Part shown: in pieces, positions 27,629-36,425 of the stretch
Layout: every line of letters starts with the position of its first letter
Position numbering within the stretch: position 1 is the stretch's first letter
NCBI GenBank assembly: GCA_016744375.1
Contig: JADGEM010000004.1
Coordinates: forward strand, 1 to 64,000
DNA from: Gammaproteobacteria bacterium
GTDB taxonomy: Bacteria > Pseudomonadota > Gammaproteobacteria > GRL18
DNA length: 64,000 bases
Reading direction: 5' to 3'
Made by a program: the position numbers and the translations under genes
Notes under the pieces: model-generated
What the model was told of the DNA's origin: nothing
Databases searched by the model: none
What the model saw: the letters and a program-made list of their open reading frames with translations, nothing else

Positions 27629-28021
27629 CTAAAGTTTATTAATTCGTTCAATTGGACTAATCACATCCGTTAATCTAATACCAAATTTATCATTTACTAC
27701 GACCACTTCACCATGAGCAATCAAGGTTCCGTTCACCAAAACATCCATGGGCTCACCTGCCAGCCGATCCAGTTCAATAACTGATCCCTGATTCAGTTTC
27801 AGTAGATTTCTGATACTTAATTTGGTTCGTCCAATTTCCATTGAAATGTCAACGGGAACATCCAGAATGACATCCAGATTAATTTCACCATCTGAATCCC
27901 CGCCCTCATCTTCTAAATTTTCAAAGCCTGCAGCCTCAGATTCAGCCTGCTCATCCATGGCTTCTGCCCATGGATCTTCCTCAGCTTCTTTGTTTTCTTC
28001 ACTTTCTGTCTCATCATTCAT
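27629..28021 (-). CDS. fliN: Flagellar motor switch protein FliN
   Basis: This C-ring component has 130 residues. A very acidic N-terminal region of about 45 residues precedes the SpoA domain (LDVPVDISMEIGRTKLSIRN through GEVVVVNDKFGIRLTDV). Together with FliM it forms the base of the switch. Confidence 0.96.
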   Translation of the reverse strand: MNDETESEENKEAEEDPWAEAMDEQAESEAAGFENLEDEGGDSDGEINLDVILDVPVDISMEIGRTKLSIRNLLKLNQGSVIELDRLAGEPMDVLVNGTLIAHGEVVVVNDKFGIRLTDVISPIERINKL

Positions 28022-28061
28022 TGTTATATACCCAAGTGTGGTTTATATATTATAAAATGGC

Positions 28062-29126
28062 TTACTGTCCTTGCTTAGGCAATGCCCTATGCCCTGAACT
28101 GTCCTGTTCATCTGATTCCTCAAAACCATCATCCAGGAAAGGAATGCCCGTTTCGAGATGTGTTGGACGATTCATTTTTCCAGATATTTTTACTGCATGG
28201 TGCCCTTTATGAAGGCCATGATTGCCTTTAAAAACAGGGACTCCTTCAGCAAAAACACTCACTTCATCTTCGAGAACAATAGGAATGATATCACCCTCTT
28301 TAAGATTAACAACTTCTTTAAGAGTCAGAGAAGTATTGGTTAATATTGATGAAACTTCGATTTCAGCCGATTTTATTTCATCACCAAGAGCCTGGTTCCA
28401 CCGTTCATCAACATCACTTCGATCACTTTGTATCCCTGCATCAAGTAATTCACGAATAGGTTCTAACATGGAATAAGGCATCGTAATATGAATATTGCCA
28501 CCACCACCTTCCAGTTCAACATGTAGGCTGCTGACAACAACAACCTCTGTTGGACTGACAATATTTGCAAATTGAGGGTTGACTTCCCGGCTGTTAAATT
28601 CAAATTGCATCGGCATTACCGGAGCCCATGCTTTAATCAAATCCTCAAAACATAATTCCATAAACATATGAACAACACGCTGTTCAGTGGGAGTAAATTC
28701 CCGGCCTTCAATTTTGGCATGAAACTTACCTTCACCACCAAAATAATTATCAACCAGGATAAAAACCAGGGTTGGTTCAATAACCAGGAGTGCAGTACCC
28801 CTTAGTGGTTTCATTTTAATCAGATTGAGACTGGTGGGAACAAATAAAGTGTGAATGTACTCACCAAACTTGATTGTCTGGATTCCACCTACTGAAATTT
28901 CTGTTGAACGCCGCAATAAATTAAACATACTGATACGGAGATAACGAGCAAAACGCTCATTAATCATTTCAAGGGTAGGCATCCGGCCACGAACAATACG
29001 ATCTTCACTATTGAAGTCATACTGCCTGGCATCCTCATCATCCTCCTCATCATCAGTATCAACATCACCATCGTCAACACCATGCAGAAGAGCATCAATT
29101 TCTTCTTGTGAAAGTAAATCCGTCAC
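28062..29126 (-). CDS. fliM: Flagellar motor switch protein FliM
   Basis: This is a 354-residue C-ring protein. The N-terminal CheY-P-binding peptide LSQEEIDALL (residues 5-14) is intact, followed by an acidic linker, the middle CheC-like domain (about 50-230) and a C-terminal SpoA domain. The intact peptide indicates that the motor can respond to CheY. Confidence 0.97.
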   Translation of the reverse strand: MTDLLSQEEIDALLHGVDDGDVDTDDEEDDEDARQYDFNSEDRIVRGRMPTLEMINERFARYLRISMFNLLRRSTEISVGGIQTIKFGEYIHTLFVPTSLNLIKMKPLRGTALLVIEPTLVFILVDNYFGGEGKFHAKIEGREFTPTEQRVVHMFMELCFEDLIKAWAPVMPMQFEFNSREVNPQFANIVSPTEVVVVSSLHVELEGGGGNIHITMPYSMLEPIRELLDAGIQSDRSDVDERWNQALGDEIKSAEIEVSSILTNTSLTLKEVVNLKEGDIIPIVLEDEVSVFAEGVPVFKGNHGLHKGHHAVKISGKMNRPTHLETGIPFLDDGFEESDEQDSSGHRALPKQGQ

Positions 29127-29186
29127 TATTCTATCCTACTCGTCCCATACTAATTGAATTTTTACTGGCTGAAATTTTATTCATAT

Positions 29187-29765
29187 TTACTGCATAACAA
29201 AACTGGTAAAGTAAATATTATCGATACCTTTCTTTGCTTTATGCTGCTTGAGTATAATGTTAACTGTCTCAATTAATTCTGTCCTTAGCTGCTCTTTACC
29301 CTCAGGCGTCACCATTTCTTCATATTTTTGTCCGCTGAGCAATAAAACAATTTCATTCCGAATGACAGGAAGATGTTTTTTAACCGCAGCATAAGATTTT
29401 TCATTCGTTGTTGAAACTTCAAGTCCTATCTGCATAAATCGTGCTTTACTCTTTCCTTCAAAGTTTAGAACAAAAGCTGGCTCCAGAGGCCAGTATGAGA
29501 TTTTTGCCATATCTTCAGAAGCTTCTTCTAAATCACTGGAATCAGAATCACCATCTGATTCACCGTCTGATTCACCATTAGCACTCTGTGAAGTTTCAGT
29601 TGCAGCAGGTTCATCATCAAAAAAACCGCCGAAAAACATTCCCCCGACAACTCCGACAATTATTAGCAAAACAATACCAGCAATAATTATAATCATCATT
29701 TTTTTCGATGATTTAGGTGCTTCTTCCTCTTCACCGCCATCCAAATCCAGATCTTCATCTGCCAT
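29187..29765 (-). CDS. fliL: Flagellar basal body protein FliL
   Basis: FliL is a stator-associated protein. This one has 192 residues: an acidic cytoplasmic N-terminus, one transmembrane helix (MMIIIIAGIVLLIIVGVVGG, residues about 23-42), an Asp/Ser/Glu-rich linker, and the periplasmic stomatin-like domain ending in YFTSFVMQ. The start was moved to MADEDL because AGGG sits seven bases upstream, instead of the TTG at 29771. A sigma-54-type site lies about 120 bases upstream. Confidence 0.95.
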   Translation of the reverse strand: MADEDLDLDGGEEEEAPKSSKKMMIIIIAGIVLLIIVGVVGGMFFGGFFDDEPAATETSQSANGESDGESDGDSDSSDLEEASEDMAKISYWPLEPAFVLNFEGKSKARFMQIGLEVSTTNEKSYAAVKKHLPVIRNEIVLLLSGQKYEEMVTPEGKEQLRTELIETVNIILKQHKAKKGIDNIYFTSFVMQ

Positions 29766-30261
29766 AATCAAACCCTGTGTTATATTAATAAAGTTATTTT
29801 AAATGCCTGATTTTTTTATATCAAACACTTCTTTTATAGTGGCCAATCTACCTATTTCTGACATAAAACAACCTCATGCAGAAAGATAAGCAAATTTTAT
29901 TCCAACAATTGCAAGTCCAATGGATACATACTTATTTTATAGACAAATTAAACTGTCAATAAAATGACATCTAATCTCAAACATGAGAATTATTTATCGG
30001 TAAACCAAGCCCCGTCCCTCCGGAGCCATTTTCTTAATCACTTTATCAAGGCAACAGATTTCAGCCTTACCCTGGCTTCGAGTTTTGAGAGATCAAGCAA
30101 ATCATGAATTGGCAATATTTTTTTATTCCAAAAGTTGAATCGCTTAAAATGACATGCAGGAAACACAACTGAATATTCATAATCATACCAACAGATTCTA
30201 CTATGATGTCTGCTACCCCGACTCATAAAATAACTCACAAATAAATAGGTAGATATCAAGT
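29766..30261. other. Intergenic region upstream of fliL
   Basis: This stretch of about 500 bases holds the sigma-54-type promoter of fliL at 29888-29905. On the minus strand, a short frame at 30038-30259 encodes HDLLDLSKLEARVRLKSVAL, which resembles the helix after the phospho-histidine of hybrid sensor kinases, but the rest of that frame shows no kinase features. No intact gene is supported. Confidence 0.45.
29888..29905 (-). promoter_or_regulatory. Sigma-54 promoter of the fliL operon
   Basis: TTGGAATAAAATTTGCTT on the minus strand has the exact GG-N10-GC spacing and a perfect TTGCTT -12 element (consensus TTGGCACGNNNNTTGCTT). It lies about 123 bases upstream of the fliL start. A FlrA-type activator is the expected partner. 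Confidence 0.65.
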
Positions 30262-30978
30262 CTAATTGTTTTTCTGCTTATTACTAACTATAGACTGGAT
30301 GACACCAAATTGTCTAATCCATGGGCTGGATTTTTGTATTGATATCGGCAATTTATCTGCCTCATCCTTGGCATCCTGATAGGTTTTATAAATCCCATAA
30401 ACCAGTATATAGTTAACAATGGTTTTCTCCTGCTCTATTTTTTCAACTTTTTGAATATAGAGGTTATCAGGTTGTCCTAACTCCTGACTAGAGATCAGTT
30501 TATTCTGCATTGTTTCCATACTTTTTTTGCTTTTACCTGTTGCCAGCTGCAGTGTATAAGTGCTTTTTTCCTGTCGTTTTAGCCAGACTAAAGGATCTTC
30601 AATAATCCCGGAGCCTTTAACCATAGAAGTACCTTCTGCTGTACGAGTGCCTTCAGCCGAAAGGGATCCGATATCAGAAATTATGACAGAACCGGGAATA
30701 CTGAGAAAGTAACCGTCAACAAGACCACTCGAACGGCTCATTATTAAATATTCATCCGCTTTTTGTGTTTGCAATTTATTTTGTTTTTTATAGAGCAGGA
30801 GAGCCAGATTGTATTGGGCACGGGCATCACCTTTATTGGCTAATGGCTGCCAGAGCTGCTTGGCCTTCACATATTTTTTTTGCTCAAAAAACTTAATGCC
30901 TACTTCAAAATCGCCGGCATTAGCAATAGACATCTGCCATACAATACTGCTTAAAACCACTAATAAATATTTTTCCAT
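30262..30978 (-). CDS. Exported Sel1-repeat / SPOR-like protein
   Basis: This 238-residue protein has a signal peptide (cleavage after about residue 21, IANAG). One to two Sel1/TPR-like repeats follow (YVKAKQLWQPLANKGDARAQ, then YNLALLLYKKQ), a linker with the near-repeat GTRTAEGTSMVKGSG, and a C-terminal SPOR-like domain (about 140-228, YTLQLATGKSKKSMETMQNK and ILVYGIYKTYQDAKDEADKL). SPOR domains bind denuded septal peptidoglycan, so a role in cell-envelope or division biology is plausible. It is downstream of a DUF1249 gene and fliA. Confidence 0.7.
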   Translation of the reverse strand: MEKYLLVVLSSIVWQMSIANAGDFEVGIKFFEQKKYVKAKQLWQPLANKGDARAQYNLALLLYKKQNKLQTQKADEYLIMSRSSGLVDGYFLSIPGSVIISDIGSLSAEGTRTAEGTSMVKGSGIIEDPLVWLKRQEKSTYTLQLATGKSKKSMETMQNKLISSQELGQPDNLYIQKVEKIEQEKTIVNYILVYGIYKTYQDAKDEADKLPISIQKSSPWIRQFGVIQSIVSNKQKNN

Positions 30979-31012
30979 AATACTAACTGGATTTCCCTGT
31001 ATTCATAAAACT

Positions 31013-31489
31013 TCAACAAGAACTTGTTTGTCTCAGCTGATTCTCACATTTTAGCGAATGCTCAAGAACTTCTTTTAAAAAAAGATTGACTTGTCTCTTC
31101 TCATCAACTTGCAACATATGCTTATTTGGGTAAACATTGGCAGACTGGATGGGAGAGCACCCCTGATAGCCAATTATTTCCACTAGAGAGGCATCATGGC
31201 AAACACGCAATTCCATGTCAATAGACCCCGGATGAACGAACATTGTCTCCTTGAATTCGCCATCATTTTTTGCAGGCATTTGTAATGCCTGCTTGAGAGA
31301 AATCACACTGGTGTATTTATATTGTTCCAGGATATTAATAACAATTTTTGAAGAATGAAGGCAAAATGAATCATTGACAGCAATTGCCCTTATACCAGGA
31401 ACTAAGCGAATCAGGCGGCGATAGTTAGCTTCGTACAGTCCAGTGGGTGTCGTTGTCCTATACAGTGATTGAGTAATAGTGTGTGTCAT
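31013..31489 (-). CDS. DUF1249 (YqiB-like) protein
   Basis: This 158-residue cytoplasmic protein matches the DUF1249 family. It has the N-terminal motif LYEANYRRLIRLVPG, a central beta-rich part, the DMELRVCHDASLVEI stretch, and the C-terminal motif YPNKHMLQVDEKRQVNLFL followed by KEVLEHSLKC. The molecular function of the family is unknown. It lies 15 bases after fliA and is probably read through from it; in enterobacteria the relatives lie near nudF, which is about 1.3 kb away here. Confidence 0.85.
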   Translation of the reverse strand: MTHTITQSLYRTTTPTGLYEANYRRLIRLVPGIRAIAVNDSFCLHSSKIVINILEQYKYTSVISLKQALQMPAKNDGEFKETMFVHPGSIDMELRVCHDASLVEIIGYQGCSPIQSANVYPNKHMLQVDEKRQVNLFLKEVLEHSLKCENQLRQTSSC

Positions 31490-31504
31490 AAAAAATAATG
31501 AATT

Positions 31505-32206
31505 TCAGTCCATCATGCGTGCGCGTAAACGTAATTGCGCCTGACTTAATAGCTGACTGACTCGAGACTCACTGATTCCAATCAAAGCTCCTACCTCTTT
31601 TAAATTCATTTCAGTATCATAGTACAGAGACATCACCATTCTTTCACGTTCAGGCAGGCCTGCAATCGCCAGCGAGAGTCGCTGCTGAAACTCATCATCC
31701 AGAACTTCATCCACGACACTCTGATGGCGGTCTTCAAAAATTCCCAGACTTTGGGTATCATCCGAGCCTAAATCATCAAAGCTCAGCATTCGGCAGGCAC
31801 TGCTATCTTTTAGTATTTGATAATAATCATTGAGACTGATACCCATTTCCTGAGCAACTTCAACATCACGAGCATCTCTGCCGGTCCTGCGCTCTATTTC
31901 CTGGATTGTTGCAGATAAATCCCGAGCTTTTTTATGTACAGATTTTGGTGCCCAGTCAGTCCGTCTAACTTCATCCAGGATTGCTCCACGAATTCGGATT
32001 GTTGCATAGGTTTCAAATTGGGCGCCCTGGCTGGGATCATAATGCTTCCCGGCATCAAGTAATCCAATCAGACCTGATTGAATAATATCATCTATATGAA
32101 TCTCTGCCGGTAAACGAGCTGACATATGATAGGCAATTTTTTTAACCAGTGGCGCGTACTTTTCCACCAATTGTTCTGCAATTTCTTTACCTTCGGATGA
32201 GTACAT
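31505..32206 (-). CDS. fliA: Flagellar sigma-28 factor FliA
   Basis: FliA directs transcription of late flagellar and chemotaxis genes. Its 233 residues show region 2 (YAPLVKKIAYHMSARLPAEI, then SGLIGLLDAG and FETYATIRIRGAILDEVRR), region 3 and region 4 with the helix-turn-helix LKEVGALIGISESRVSQLLS. It is located between the two structural blocks of flagellar genes. Sites fitting its consensus occur at four places in this window. No flgM is seen here. Confidence 0.96.
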   Translation of the reverse strand: MYSSEGKEIAEQLVEKYAPLVKKIAYHMSARLPAEIHIDDIIQSGLIGLLDAGKHYDPSQGAQFETYATIRIRGAILDEVRRTDWAPKSVHKKARDLSATIQEIERRTGRDARDVEVAQEMGISLNDYYQILKDSSACRMLSFDDLGSDDTQSLGIFEDRHQSVVDEVLDDEFQQRLSLAIAGLPERERMVMSLYYDTEMNLKEVGALIGISESRVSQLLSQAQLRLRARMMD

Positions 32207-32383
32207 GTTAGTTCCGAACTGATACCCTGGATTTCAGTATTAATAGATGAAGTTTGACCAGATTTAAGTATAGCAGATAGTACAGGATAGAATACTTATT
32301 TAAGAAGAATGTAATTTTATGGTGAACAAGAGCTGATAACAGAGATCAGCATTTGGGATGCAGCAGGGAGAATATTGGCAGAT

Positions 32384-32614
32384 TCAGGCTTTCTCATCCA
32401 GCAGGGAACCCAGGATTTCATCAGCCGTTTCAATTACTTTACCTGAGGCAAGCACTTGATATTTATTCATTTTCATTTCAACAATATCTGTTGCAGGAGA
32501 GCCTTCGCCCTGCATGGTTTCCTTACTGGCAAGATTAGCTGCATTTTTCTTTATCCCGTTCAGACCAGTCTGAATCCCCGTCTGAGCTGTTCCTAATATT
32601 GAATCAATTGACAT
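32384..32614 (-). CDS. Very short rod/hook-like flagellar protein
   Basis: This 76-residue protein matches only the two terminal helices of the flagellar rod/hook family. The N-terminal part GLNGIKKNAANLASKET resembles the GLxxxxxxLDxxANNIANxxT signature. The C-terminal MNKYQVLASGKVIETADEIL then LGSLLD resembles the FlgC/FlgE end. The whole middle domain is missing. The start at MSIDSIL is supported by GAGG five bases upstream; a longer frame from 32659 lacks an RBS. A good sigma-28-type promoter 30 bases upstream implies late flagellar expression. It may be a cap, plug or chaperone-like element of the axial structure, or a domesticated fragment; the function is unknown. Confidence 0.7.
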   Translation of the reverse strand: MSIDSILGTAQTGIQTGLNGIKKNAANLASKETMQGEGSPATDIVEMKMNKYQVLASGKVIETADEILGSLLDEKA

Positions 32615-32643
32615 AAATACCTCATAAATCAAGCTTAAGTCTA

Positions 32644-32670
32644 TTGGCGGCCTTAACAAGGTTTTCTTTA
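32644..32670 (-). promoter_or_regulatory. Sigma-28 promoter of the short rod-like gene
   Basis: TAAAGAAA, 11 bases, GCCGCCAA on the minus strand, against the consensus TAAAGTTT-N11-GCCGATAA. The predicted transcript starts about 20 bases before the ATG at 32614. Confidence 0.65.
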
Positions 32671-32842
32671 ATAATCATTCATTATTGAAAATAATACTAT
32701 TGTTGATTCGCAACAATACGACCTAATAAACGGCGATTGGGATTTGCTTGTAATCAAAAGAATGGAGCGTTCGGGTAAAGGTTAAACCGGTCGATTACTC
32801 CACTGGTGCTGTCCAAAAACCAAGAAAAAGAAAGTCAAATAT

Positions 32843-33493
32843 TTACTTCAGATCCTTCCATTTAACCTGGATATCATCATGGTTCAGCATTAGCCATTGC
32901 ATAGCAATCATGGCGCTGGCATTATTCAAACGACCTTCTTTAAGGCATTGAGCTGCTTCATGATAAGGCATAACAATGACTCGGATGTCTTCCCCCTCTT
33001 CTTCCAGACCATGAATACCTCCAGCATCATTACTTCTAACACAGGCACAATAAAGTTCAGTGGTTTCAGAGCTGCCACCCGGACTGGAGTAGAAATCACC
33101 AATTGATTCCAGTACAAGCAATTGCAGGCCGGCTTCTTCTTCCGCTTCACGATGAGCAACATCAAGTTGAGATTCTCCCGGTTCGACAATACCGGCAATA
33201 ATTTCTAATAACCAGGGACTCTTGCTGTCTTCAGCATTGTCTCTGCGCTTTTCTTCTTCATAAACATAAGCACCAATACGAAATTGTTCCAGCAAAACCA
33301 CATTATCCAACCAGGGATCATAGGCAAGAACACCCACCGCATGCCCTCGCTCAAAGCATTCTCGCATCAGTTCTCTAGTAACTCCACCATCAAATAAACG
33401 GTGCTGTAAGCTATATTGATTCACTGTAAAAAAACCATGATAAGCCGTTTCTTTTTGAACAATATCAACATCGGAATAATTTAACTTCTTCAT
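32843..33493 (-). CDS. nudF: Nudix hydrolase, ADP-ribose pyrophosphatase type
   Basis: This 216-residue enzyme hydrolyses ADP-ribose to AMP and ribose 5-phosphate. The Nudix box is seen as GIVEPGESQLDVAHREAEEE followed by AGL. The preceding LLEIIAGIVEPGE and the downstream PGGSSETTELYCA are typical of NudF/YffH. The start ATG at 33493 has AAGGTGAT upstream. It is divergent from mobB, with 50 bases between. Confidence 0.9.
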   Translation of the reverse strand: MKKLNYSDVDIVQKETAYHGFFTVNQYSLQHRLFDGGVTRELMRECFERGHAVGVLAYDPWLDNVVLLEQFRIGAYVYEEEKRRDNAEDSKSPWLLEIIAGIVEPGESQLDVAHREAEEEAGLQLLVLESIGDFYSSPGGSSETTELYCACVRSNDAGGIHGLEEEGEDIRVIVMPYHEAAQCLKEGRLNNASAMIAMQWLMLNHDDIQVKWKDLK

Positions 33494-33521
33494 ACTTATT
33501 TATCACCTTAATTCTTAAACC

Positions 33522-33540
33522 AGCATTATGATATAATGCT
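33522..33540 (+). promoter_or_regulatory. Palindrome and -10 element abutting the mobB start
   Basis: AGCATTAT, GAT, ATAATGCT (33522-33540) is a perfect 8-bp inverted repeat. It overlaps a TATAAT box (33532-33537) whose expected transcription start coincides with the mobB ATG at 33544. It may be an operator; the mRNA would then be leaderless, and no RBS is present. Confidence 0.45.
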
Positions 33541-33543
33541 CTC

Positions 33544-34095
33544 ATGATTTCACTAACGACCTATCATGATGTACCTTTATTAGGATTTGCTGCATTCAGC
33601 GGTACCGGCAAAACAACTCTATTAGAGCAGTTAATCCCTGAGCTAAATCAAGCCAATATTCGTGTGGCTATGGTAAAACACACCCATCATGAAAAATTTG
33701 ATATTGATAAACCGGGTAAAGACAGTTATCGACTGCGTAAAGCCGGCGCTGAGCAGATGTTAGTGGCCTCAGCAAAACGCTGGGCATTAATGGTTGAACA
33801 GCCAGTACAGGAAAGGATGGCTGAACCCGATTTATTTACGTTATTACCCCATCTTGACTTAAACAAAACTGATCTGATTTTAGTGGAAGGTTTTAAACAT
33901 GAGTCTATTAGTAAAATTGAACTCCATCGACCTACACTAGGAAAACCACTTTTATTCCCGAATGATTCAAATATTATTGCCATAGCAACTGATCAAACAG
34001 CATCTGGAATAAAAGATCAAGAAACGCTCCCATGCCCAATGTTAGATATCAATAATATTACTGAAATAGCTGCGTTTATAACTGAACTTTTATAA
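33544..34095 (+). CDS. mobB: Molybdopterin-guanine dinucleotide biosynthesis adaptor MobB
   Basis: MobB is a GTP-binding accessory protein that aids conversion of molybdopterin to its dinucleotide form. The P-loop is FSGTGKTTLLEQ (about residues 18-29), and further family motifs are VKHTHHEKFDIDKPGKDSYR and LILVEGFKH. The 183-residue length is normal. moeA follows 25 bases later, so the two form a molybdenum cofactor operon. The start codon has no visible Shine-Dalgarno sequence. Confidence 0.94.
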   Translation: MISLTTYHDVPLLGFAAFSGTGKTTLLEQLIPELNQANIRVAMVKHTHHEKFDIDKPGKDSYRLRKAGAEQMLVASAKRWALMVEQPVQERMAEPDLFTLLPHLDLNKTDLILVEGFKHESISKIELHRPTLGKPLLFPNDSNIIAIATDQTASGIKDQETLPCPMLDINNITEIAAFITELL

Positions 34096-34120
34096 ATACC
34101 TTTTACAGGAAAAGAGAACA

Positions 34121-35377
34121 ATGACCCAAAATAACAACCCTTCACCCAGTGCCAATCACTTCATTAGTGTCAGTGAAGTACAAAAAAGAATCATTAAAGA
34201 CACTGAGGCAATTAAGGGAACTGAACAAATTGCTCTTCGCCAGGCACTTGGGCGGGTTTTAGCTAAAGATATTATTGCCACCTTTGATACTCCTCCCTGT
34301 GATAATTCAGGTATGGATGGATATGCTTTCAAACGTTCAGACATTACAGATCAACCCACTCTGACATTAAAAATTGCCGGACAATCTTTTGCCGGACACC
34401 CTTATAATGGTGAAATTTCTTCTGGTGAAGCCATTCGAATTATGACCGGCGCTCAGGTACCTGAAGGTGTTGATACGGTTGTTATGCAAGAGCATACAGA
34501 AGTAAAGGGTGAAGATACAGTTACAATTACAACAATCCCTAAAGCTTTTGCCAATGTCCGAAAAGCCGGCGATGATCTAAAAACCGGACAGACATTTTTA
34601 GCCAGAGGGAAAAAAATCTCACCAACTGATCTGGCTTTTCTTGCCACACAGGGCATTGCAGAAGTCAGAGTTTCAAGAAAAATCAGGGTTGCTTTCTTCT
34701 CCACTGGTGATGAATTACGTTCAATTGGTGAAAGCCTGGGACCAGGCGACATCTATGACTCTAATCGCTATTCACTCTATGGACTATTAAAAAACATGGA
34801 TGTTGAAATGATTGATATGGGTGTTATCCCGGATGATCGTCAACTTATTGAAGAGGCTTTTACAACCGCTGGTGAGTTAGCTGACGCAGTCATCACTTCA
34901 GGTGGAGTATCGGTTGGAGAAGCAGATTTTGTTAAAGAAACTCTGGAAAAGCTTGGACAAATTAATTTCTGGAAAATCTCCATGAAACCTGGAAAACCTT
35001 TGGCATTCGGCACTTTAGGAAACAGTCTGTTTTTTGGACTGCCCGGAAATCCTGTTGCAGTCATCGCAACCTTCTACCAATTTGTTCAGCCGGCTCTTAA
35101 ACGTATGAAAGGTCAGGAAATTGTATTACCCCTGCAAATAAAAGCTAAAACAACGGAACTACTTAAGAAACGCCCTGGACGCACAGATTTTCAGCGTGGC
35201 ATATTGGAACAGTCCGATAGTGGTGAACTAACTGTCAGAAATGCAGGAATGCAGGCCTCACACGTCCTGACTGCAATGAGTCAAGCAAATTGCTTCATCA
35301 TTATACCAGCAGAAAGCGGCAGTATCGAAGTAGGTGAAATGGTTGACGTACAACCATTTGAAGGCTTGACAAGTTAA
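34121..35377 (+). CDS. moeA: Molybdopterin molybdotransferase MoeA
   Basis: MoeA inserts molybdate into adenylylated molybdopterin. Its 418 residues cover the four MoeA domains. Typical motifs are PPCDNSGMDGYAF near residue 65, GEAIRIMTGAQVPEGVDTVV, the MoCF-binding domain with STGDELRS, and ITSGGVSVGEADFV, followed by KPGKPLAFG and FGLPGNPVAV. It is encoded directly after mobB, with GGAAAAGAG as a plausible RBS. Confidence 0.96.
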   Translation: MTQNNNPSPSANHFISVSEVQKRIIKDTEAIKGTEQIALRQALGRVLAKDIIATFDTPPCDNSGMDGYAFKRSDITDQPTLTLKIAGQSFAGHPYNGEISSGEAIRIMTGAQVPEGVDTVVMQEHTEVKGEDTVTITTIPKAFANVRKAGDDLKTGQTFLARGKKISPTDLAFLATQGIAEVRVSRKIRVAFFSTGDELRSIGESLGPGDIYDSNRYSLYGLLKNMDVEMIDMGVIPDDRQLIEEAFTTAGELADAVITSGGVSVGEADFVKETLEKLGQINFWKISMKPGKPLAFGTLGNSLFFGLPGNPVAVIATFYQFVQPALKRMKGQEIVLPLQIKAKTTELLKKRPGRTDFQRGILEQSDSGELTVRNAGMQASHVLTAMSQANCFIIIPAESGSIEVGEMVDVQPFEGLTS

Positions 35378-35387
35378 GGCTGACTTC

Positions 35388-36419
35388 TCAACTCCAGCCC
35401 TGAATATGTTGTTCAATCAATGCAGCCATTGCTTTAGTGTTTTCTACTGAAGCATTGAGCGCTGGAATGTATTGATAATTCTGGCCGCCAGCATCCATAA
35501 AGACCTCTCTGTTTTCTACAGAAATTTCTTCCAGTGTTTCCAGACAATCAATAGAAAACCCGGGACAAATAATATCAACTGAACGCACCCCTTGCTTCGC
35601 CAGCTCTTCTAAAGAGGCACTGGTATAAGGTTTTAACCACTCCGCTTTGCCGAAACGCGACTGAAAGGTGATGAGCCATTGTGTCTCATCCAGTTCAAGT
35701 TTTGCTGCCAGTAATTGAGCCGTTTTGTGGCATTGATCATAATAGGGATCCCCAAGTGTCCGATTTCGTTCGGGCAAGCCATGGAAAGACATCACTAATT
35801 TCTGGCCTTTTTTATGGGACTTCCAACAATGTTGTACTGAATCAGCCAGAGCTTGAATATGCTCTTCCTGATCAAAATAACTATTGATAAAACGTAATTC
35901 AGGGATCCAACGCCATTTTTGCAGTTCAGAACTCACCGCATCAAAAATAGAAGCGGTTGTGGTTCCTGAATACTGAGCATAGGTCGGAAAAACCAGGACC
36001 TTGTGGACATTATCTTGCGCCAGCTGGCGTAGTGCTGAACGAATATCCGGATTACCATAACGCATCGCCAGAGCAAAACTGACAGGCATGTCACCCACTT
36101 CCCCTGTCTTTTCTGAAAATAGTTTTTCTAGTTGAGTCTTTTGTTTTTGTGCAATGGAGACAAGTGGCGAGCCTTCCGGAGTCCAGATTGATTGGTATAA
36201 AGGAACAAGTTTACGTGGGCGGAAAGGCAATATGATAAAATTAAGGATCAGCTGCCAAAGAAGTTGAGGGATTTCTATTACTCGGTGATCGGATAAAAAT
36301 TCTCTTAAAAAACATCTAATTGAAGAAGCATCGGGTGCATCGGGTGAGCCCAGATTAACCAGTAAAATACCGATTTTTTCTGGCTGATCAAGTTTAATTT
36401 TTTCTGAGTGGAATTTCAT
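35388..36419 (-). CDS. hemH: Ferrochelatase
   Basis: HemH inserts ferrous iron into protoporphyrin IX in the last step of heme synthesis. Its 343 residues start with the family motif GILLVNLGSPDAPD. They contain FPTYAQYSGTTTASIFDAV, the active-site histidine in MSFHGLPERN, and TFQSRFGKAEWLKPYT followed by the CPGFSIDCLETLEEI segment with a conserved glutamate. It is convergent with moeA, with 10 bases between. Confidence 0.96.
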   Translation of the reverse strand: MKFHSEKIKLDQPEKIGILLVNLGSPDAPDASSIRCFLREFLSDHRVIEIPQLLWQLILNFIILPFRPRKLVPLYQSIWTPEGSPLVSIAQKQKTQLEKLFSEKTGEVGDMPVSFALAMRYGNPDIRSALRQLAQDNVHKVLVFPTYAQYSGTTTASIFDAVSSELQKWRWIPELRFINSYFDQEEHIQALADSVQHCWKSHKKGQKLVMSFHGLPERNRTLGDPYYDQCHKTAQLLAAKLELDETQWLITFQSRFGKAEWLKPYTSASLEELAKQGVRSVDIICPGFSIDCLETLEEISVENREVFMDAGGQNYQYIPALNASVENTKAMAALIEQHIQGWS

Positions 36420-36425
36420 TTAAAA

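Noticed and set aside
32740..32830. Folded-looking stretch with TGGAG/CTCCA arms and a GTCCA end, considered as a tRNA or small RNA
   Set aside because: No tRNA cloverleaf can be drawn: the T-arm consensus, anticodon stem and acceptor pairing fail. There is not enough structure for a small-RNA claim.
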